From Lawsonibacter hominis (GTDB taxonomy: Bacteria; Bacillota; Clostridia; Oscillospirales; Oscillospiraceae): a stretch of 64,000 nt of DNA. This document shows positions 60,509 through 64,000 of the stretch, piece after piece. The notes beneath the pieces are model-generated. The model saw nothing but the letters and a program-made list of their open reading frames with translations. It was not told where the DNA came from and made no database searches. The position numbers were made by a program, and so were the translations under genes. How positions within the stretch are numbered: position 1 is the stretch's first letter; each line of letters starts with the position of its first letter. The stretch covers positions 66,768 through 130,767 of the forward strand of contig NZ_JACOPP010000007.1 of NCBI RefSeq assembly GCF_014287895.1, given 5' to 3'.

Positions 60509-61294
60509 ATGGAGCGGACGTTTCGTACCCTTGTCTGTACAGAGGAAAAGGGGGTATGCACGCTGCTGCTCAACGCGCCGCCGGTCAACGTCATTACCCG
60601 CGCCCTGCTGGAGGAGCTGGACGAAGCGTTTCAGACGCTGGAGTTTCACACGGACCTGCGCGCTGTGGTCCTGAGCAGCGCCCTGCCCAAACTGTTCTGT
60701 GCCGGCGCGGACATCAAGCAGTTTCAGACCTGGACCAGCGCCACCGGAAGTGAGAACTGCCGGTTTGGCTCTCAGGTCTACCGAAGGATCGAACGCTTTC
60801 CCAGGCCTGTCCTCTGCGCGGTAAACGGCAGCGCCTTCGGCGGGGGGCTGGAATTGGCCATGGCCTGCGATGTCCGCATTTTTGACGAGCGCGCCAGAGT
60901 CGCGCTGCCGGAATGTACCCTGGGCATGCAGCCGGGCTATGGCGGCACCCAGCGCCTGCCCCGGCTGGTGGGACCCGGATTTGCAAAAAAAATGATGTAC
61001 ACCGGCCTTCCCATTACGGCGCAGGAGGCGCTGCGGGCCGGGCTGGCGGATGAACTGGCTCCGGCGGGCGGGAGCCTGGACGCCGCCCTGGAACTGGCGC
61101 AGACCATCGCCCGGCGGGCGCCCATCGCGGTGGCCCAGATCAAAAAAAGCGTTGCCTGCGCCATGGAGCACGGCCTGGAGGAGGGCCTGCGCTTTGAGAA
61201 CCGCGGAATCGCGCTGCTGTGCGGAACGGGCGACAAGCAGGAGGGCGCGCAGGCGTTTGTGGAGAAACGCCCGCCCGTATTCCGCAACCGCTGA
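60509..61294 (+). CDS. Enoyl-CoA hydratase
   Basis: 261 residues, crotonase fold. Both catalytic Glu are present: GGGLELAMACD and ALPECTLGMQPGYGGTQRLPRLVG. Oxyanion hole KLFCAGADIKQF. Hydrates a 2-enoyl-CoA. Contrasts with the Glu-less crotonase at 55214-55999. Confidence 0.92.
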   Translation: MERTFRTLVCTEEKGVCTLLLNAPPVNVITRALLEELDEAFQTLEFHTDLRAVVLSSALPKLFCAGADIKQFQTWTSATGSENCRFGSQVYRRIERFPRPVLCAVNGSAFGGGLELAMACDVRIFDERARVALPECTLGMQPGYGGTQRLPRLVGPGFAKKMMYTGLPITAQEALRAGLADELAPAGGSLDAALELAQTIARRAPIAVAQIKKSVACAMEHGLEEGLRFENRGIALLCGTGDKQEGAQAFVEKRPPVFRNR

Positions 61295-61317
61295 AGCCCT
61301 CCACAGGCGCTGCAAAG

Positions 61318-61334
61318 GGTATACTTTTTATACG
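61318..61334. promoter_or_regulatory. Upstream activator site candidate (second MFS operon)
   Basis: GGTATACTTTTTATACG, dyad GTATA-N5-TATAC, about 65-70 bp upstream of the sigma-54 element, followed by GGTGTTTCC as at 47633-47653. Confidence 0.6.
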
Positions 61335-61392
61335 GTGTTTCCGAAAGAGATACACAAAGCGGGGAAAACCGGCGGAATCAGCGGGAAATCCG

Positions 61393-61409
61393 TTGGCATG
61401 GCGTTTGCT
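61393..61409 (+). promoter_or_regulatory. Sigma-54 promoter of the second MFS-SDR operon
   Basis: TTGGCATGGCGTTTGCT, GG-N10-GC, about 72 bp before the start codon. Confidence 0.9.
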
Positions 61410-61480
61410 ATAGTAACAACTGTGGAGAGCGCCGCCAAGCGGCGGCATACTTGAGACGGATTGGAAAGGAAGGCTGCACT

Positions 61481-62845
61481 ATGACAGGAAACAGCGGAAA
61501 AAGAAAACTTGCATTCATCGGGATACTGATCGTCAATTTCATGACCATGTTCTTGATCTGCGGCGTGGGCGTTTACGGCTACTCGGTGGCGGGATACTTC
61601 GACAGCATCGCCTCGGTGGGGATGATCTTCACCCTGGAGAGCGTGGCCCGCTGCGTGGCGATCCCCATCAGCGGAAAACTCAGCGATAAGGCGGGCCACC
61701 GGCAGCTCTTTCTGAGCGCGCTGGTACTGTATATCATCTCCTATGCGGTGGCGGCCTTTGCCCCTTCCTTCTGGGTGTTTACCATCGCGCGCACGGTCAG
61801 CGGCTTTGCCTGGGGACTGTTCGTCTCCAATATCTTTGTGCTGATCTCCGATCTGTTCGGGCAGAGCGACGCACCCCGTTATTCGGGGATCGCCCAGGCC
61901 CTGTCCACGGTGGCCATGATCCTGGGCTCTCCTGTGGCGGGCATCCTGTGCGCCGTCAACTGGCGGGTACAGTTCTATGTCTCCCTGCCCATCCTGGCGG
62001 TGGGCGCGATCTTCTGCTTGATCGGGCTGCCCAATGTCCCCAAACAGGCGGGAGAGCACAGCGCCATCGACGTGGGCGGCTGCATTGCCACTTTTGTTAT
62101 GCTGATCCCCTTCTCCCTGGCCATGAACTGGGGCAGCACGTACGGCTGGACCTCTCCCCTGCTGCTGACGCTGCTTGCGGTGGCGCTCGCCGGACTGGCG
62201 GCCCTGGTGCTGGTGGAGCGCAAGGCGGAAAACCCCATCTATCCGGCCAAGCTGCTGGGCAACAAATTCTACCTCGCCATTTTTATGGTCAGCCTGTTTT
62301 ATTCTCTGGGCAATGCGGCCAATAACTATGTCCCCACCTATGTGCAGTATGTTCTGGGCTACAACAGCACTGTGGCCGGCTTCGTCACATTGCCCGCCCT
62401 CGTGATCGCCACGGTCCTGTCGGTCGTATTTGGCAGCCTTGCGGCAAAGAACGGGCGCTATAAGGGGATGACCGTCTTCTGGTCGCTCTCCTCCATTGTG
62501 GGCGGCGTGCTCTACTGGGCCATGACCGGCTCGGCCACCCCGCTGATGGGCCTGGTGCTCGTGGTCCTGGCCTCGCTGTTCTACGGCATGGTCAACGGCG
62601 TGCAGCAGATCGTCCCCTATACCTATCCCATGAAAGTCCTCAAGCCGGATGAACTGGCGGGGGGAATGGCGTTCATGGGGGCAGGCGGCGTGCTGGGCAA
62701 CACGATCGCCAGCGGCATCTACGGCGCTCAGCTGGCCGGAGATCCCACCATGGCGGCCCTGTTCCGGATGCCGGTTCTCTGCGCCGTGGTCATGCTGATC
62801 TTCGCGCTGCTGTTCCGGGATATCAAAGCGGGAGACACCCTGTGA
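61481..62845 (+). CDS. MFS transporter (DHA2-like)
   Basis: 454 residues, 12-14 membrane helices. GKLSDKAGHRQLFLSAL is the loop 2-3 MFS motif; a middle pair of helices (IDVGGCIATFVMLIPFSLAMNWGSTYGW) resembles 14-helix EmrB/QacA types. Start ATG 61481 with AAAGGAAGG upstream. May export or import a pathway compound. Confidence 0.82.
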   Translation: MTGNSGKRKLAFIGILIVNFMTMFLICGVGVYGYSVAGYFDSIASVGMIFTLESVARCVAIPISGKLSDKAGHRQLFLSALVLYIISYAVAAFAPSFWVFTIARTVSGFAWGLFVSNIFVLISDLFGQSDAPRYSGIAQALSTVAMILGSPVAGILCAVNWRVQFYVSLPILAVGAIFCLIGLPNVPKQAGEHSAIDVGGCIATFVMLIPFSLAMNWGSTYGWTSPLLLTLLAVALAGLAALVLVERKAENPIYPAKLLGNKFYLAIFMVSLFYSLGNAANNYVPTYVQYVLGYNSTVAGFVTLPALVIATVLSVVFGSLAAKNGRYKGMTVFWSLSSIVGGVLYWAMTGSATPLMGLVLVVLASLFYGMVNGVQQIVPYTYPMKVLKPDELAGGMAFMGAGGVLGNTIASGIYGAQLAGDPTMAALFRMPVLCAVVMLIFALLFRDIKAGDTL

Positions 62846-62882
62846 GCTGGGGCCGTTTCCAATTATGAAGGGAGAAAGACCG

Positions 62883-63617
62883 ATGCAGGAGAAAAAACGC
62901 GCTGCGATCGTTACCGGCGCCGGCGCCGGCGTGGGCCGCGCGGTGGCCCTTACGCTGGCGAAGGAGGGCTGCGATCTGGTGGTGGTGGGCCGTTCGGAGC
63001 AAAACACGCGGGAGACCGCCGCGATGGCGGAAGCATACGGCCGGGCGATCCCGGTCGTGGCGGATATCGGCTGCGAGGAGGATACGATCCGCTATGTCAA
63101 TACGGCGGTGGAGCAATTCGGCGGGATCGACGTCTTTGTCAACAGCGCCGCCCGTTTCCAGCCCTATGTGCTGCTGGCGGATACGCAGACCGAGTTGTTC
63201 GACGATATCATGCGCATCAACGTGAAGGGCGCCTTTCTGGGGATGAAGTATGTGCTGCGCCAGATGGCGGCGCAAAAAAGCGGCGTGATCGTAAACGTGG
63301 CCTCCCGGGACGGACTGTTCAGCGAGCCGGCGCTGGGCTCCTACAGCACCAGCAAGCACGCCATGATCGGGCTGACCAAAAACGCGGCCACCGAGTACGG
63401 CCCTATGGGGATCCGGGTCTGTGCCGTTTGCCCCGGAGCCATCAATACCAAGATGATCGGAGATATCCTGAAGACCATCGACCCTGCGATCCTGGGTCCA
63501 ATGGCCCGGCCGGCCGAGCCCCAGGAGATCGCAGACGTGGTGTGCTATCTCGCCTCGGACCGGGCGAGCTACCTCAACGGTGCGATCATCCGTGCCGACG
63601 GCGGAAAGGGCCTGTAA
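62883..63617 (+). CDS. Short-chain dehydrogenase/reductase
   Basis: 244 residues. TGAGAGVGRAVA cofactor loop, NSAAR, Tyr-x3-Lys in GSYSTSKHAM, C-terminus ADGGKGL. The catalytic Ser region reads VNVASRDGLFSE, Ser present. ATG 62883 has AAGGGAG upstream. Co-transcribed with the MFS gene. Confidence 0.9.
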   Translation: MQEKKRAAIVTGAGAGVGRAVALTLAKEGCDLVVVGRSEQNTRETAAMAEAYGRAIPVVADIGCEEDTIRYVNTAVEQFGGIDVFVNSAARFQPYVLLADTQTELFDDIMRINVKGAFLGMKYVLRQMAAQKSGVIVNVASRDGLFSEPALGSYSTSKHAMIGLTKNAATEYGPMGIRVCAVCPGAINTKMIGDILKTIDPAILGPMARPAEPQEIADVVCYLASDRASYLNGAIIRADGGKGL

Positions 63618-63651
63618 GCTCCGCACGGGAGGCAGGCGGCGCTTTCGGCGG

Positions 63652-63699
63652 AAACACCGCCCCGATGCATGCCGGAAAAGGCACGCCGGGGCGGTGTTT
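63652..63699 (+). terminator. Terminator after the last SDR gene
   Basis: AAACACCGCCCCG / CGGGGCGGTGTTT with an inner GCATGCCGG...GCACGCCGG part. End of the catabolic island. Confidence 0.75.
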
Positions 63700-63720
63700 G
63701 CGTTGGTAGTACCGCAGGCA

Positions 63721-63884
63721 CCCCCCGGCTAAGCCGGGGGTAAAAAAATAGCTTATAGCGAGGAGAAAAGCAGAAAAGAAAAAGGCTCCCTGTTAAAGTA
63801 AAAGTGGTTTGCCGACCACACAACTACGATAACAGGGAGGTCTTCATCGTGAAAGACAAAGACATAAGCAGTTTAGAGCATACG
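63721..63884 (+). mobile_element. Left end of an IS200/IS605-type insertion sequence (interrupted)
   Basis: A hairpin CCCCCGGCT-A-AGCCGGGGG (63722-63740) looks like the left-end subterminal hairpin. A second stem CTCCCTGTTA / TAACAGGGAG (63786-63839) overlaps the GGGAGG ribosome site, as in IS200 where a stem blocks transposase translation. The reading frame that follows begins like TnpA. Confidence 0.6.
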
Positions 63885-63932
63885 GGTAGTGTCAAGGATT
63901 TTGCGCAAATTGGTTTGCAGGCTCTGGAATGA
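63849..63932 (+). pseudogene. tnpA: Truncated IS200-type transposase TnpA (N-terminus only)
   Basis: GTG start after GGGAGG. The protein begins MKDKDISSLEHT, which fits the IS200 TnpA N-terminus (normally followed by a KWNCKYHIVFAPKYRR-like sequence). After Thr12 the frame changes to unrelated GSVKDFAQIGLQALE and stops, so the gene is cut near 63884. Confidence 0.6.
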
Positions 63933-64000
63933 ATGAAGTCAGCCAGCAATGGAGGCGTCCTCAACGGCAGCCTCCAGGTGCTTCATATTCATGTACTTTT
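63885..64000 (-). mobile_element. Probable end of a second insertion sequence inside the IS200-type element
   Basis: The sequence from GGGTAGTGTCAAGGA onward replaces the expected tnpA continuation. A minus-strand frame runs in from the window edge and stops 54 bp before the junction, the usual layout of a transposase gene near an IS end. The family cannot be fixed because only the tip is visible. Confidence 0.4.
63939..64000 (-). CDS. C-terminal tip of a possible transposase (runs off window)
   Basis: The last 19 residues are KYMNMKHLEAAVEDASIAG, then TGA. Too short to assign; transposase identity is inferred only from the disrupted tnpA next to it. Confidence 0.3.
   Translation of the reverse strand, partial: KYMNMKHLEAAVEDASIAG

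Noticed and set aside
63653..63700. GGCACG...TTTGCG near the end of the island as another sigma-54 promoter
   Set aside because: The GG and GC are not 10 bp apart, and the sequence is explained by a terminator hairpin.

Overview
The window looks like the chromosome of a GC-rich, spore-forming, anaerobic Firmicute, most probably of the Oscillospiraceae/Clostridia type. I infer this from the germination protease gpr, spoIIID, T-box leaders on tRNA synthetase genes, Firmicute-type LexA boxes, an SLH-domain protein and the classical dnaA-rpmH gene order. Species is not assigned, because no database search could be run.

Layout. (1) 0-9.8 kb holds the end of a methylglyoxal-synthase-like gene, T-box-hisS, an SLH protein, aspS, a small XRE regulator facing a 59-residue ORF, glyQS with its own T-box, gpr, rpsT and a YihY/BrkB-type membrane protein. 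(2) 9.8-25.5 kb is the replication-origin region. On the minus strand lie dnaA, dnaN, a hot-dog thioesterase, yaaA, recF, a small membrane protein, remB, gyrB, a lipoprotein, gyrA, a SHOCT protein and rnhA. On the plus strand lie rpmH, rnpA, yidD, yidC and khpB/jag. DnaA-box-like sequences sit between dnaA and dnaN. The block ends with a 112-residue single-pass membrane protein whose promoter is overlaid by two LexA-type boxes. (3) 25.7-36.5 kb is a sugar cluster with less GC-rich intergenic DNA. One minus operon encodes a phosphotriesterase-family lactonase candidate, a membrane protein, a KGPDC/HPS-fold enzyme with a replaced catalytic motif, a BtpA/SgcQ protein, a pentulose-phosphate epimerase and a class II aldolase/epimerase. 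The facing plus operon encodes a complete private phosphotransferase system (IIA, IIC, IIB, HPr, EI), followed by a SorC-type regulator. The set resembles the ula (ascorbate) and sgc logic but with different enzyme families.

(4) 37-63.6 kb starts with spoIIID and then becomes a large catabolic island. It encodes lipoate ligase, an MBL-fold hydrolase, EtfAB, an acetoin-dehydrogenase-type complex (E1 alpha, E1 beta, a lipoyl-domain-only protein, a catalytic-domain-only E2, E3, AcoX), a Lin0512-family protein, a FabZ-like dehydratase, acyl-CoA dehydrogenase, a CoA-transferase, two SDR dehydrogenases, a 4-hydroxybutyryl-CoA dehydratase homologue with all Fe-S ligands, two crotonases, a zinc alcohol dehydrogenase and two MFS transporters. 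Two paralogous PAS-AAA+-Fis activators of sigma-54 RNA polymerase lie in the island. I read eight sequences matching the sigma-54 -24/-12 element (GG-N10-GC) in front of its operons. Six of them have a similar 17-bp dyad (GGTATA-N5-TATACC-like) about 50-100 bp upstream. I regard this sigma-54-wired acyl-CoA/2-oxoacid island as the main candidate for an undescribed system; its substrate is unknown. (5) The right edge (63.7-64 kb) holds the left end of an IS200/IS605-type element apparently interrupted by another insertion sequence.

All calls come from reading the sequence and remembered family motifs. Promoter and operator calls are pattern matches, not experimental facts.
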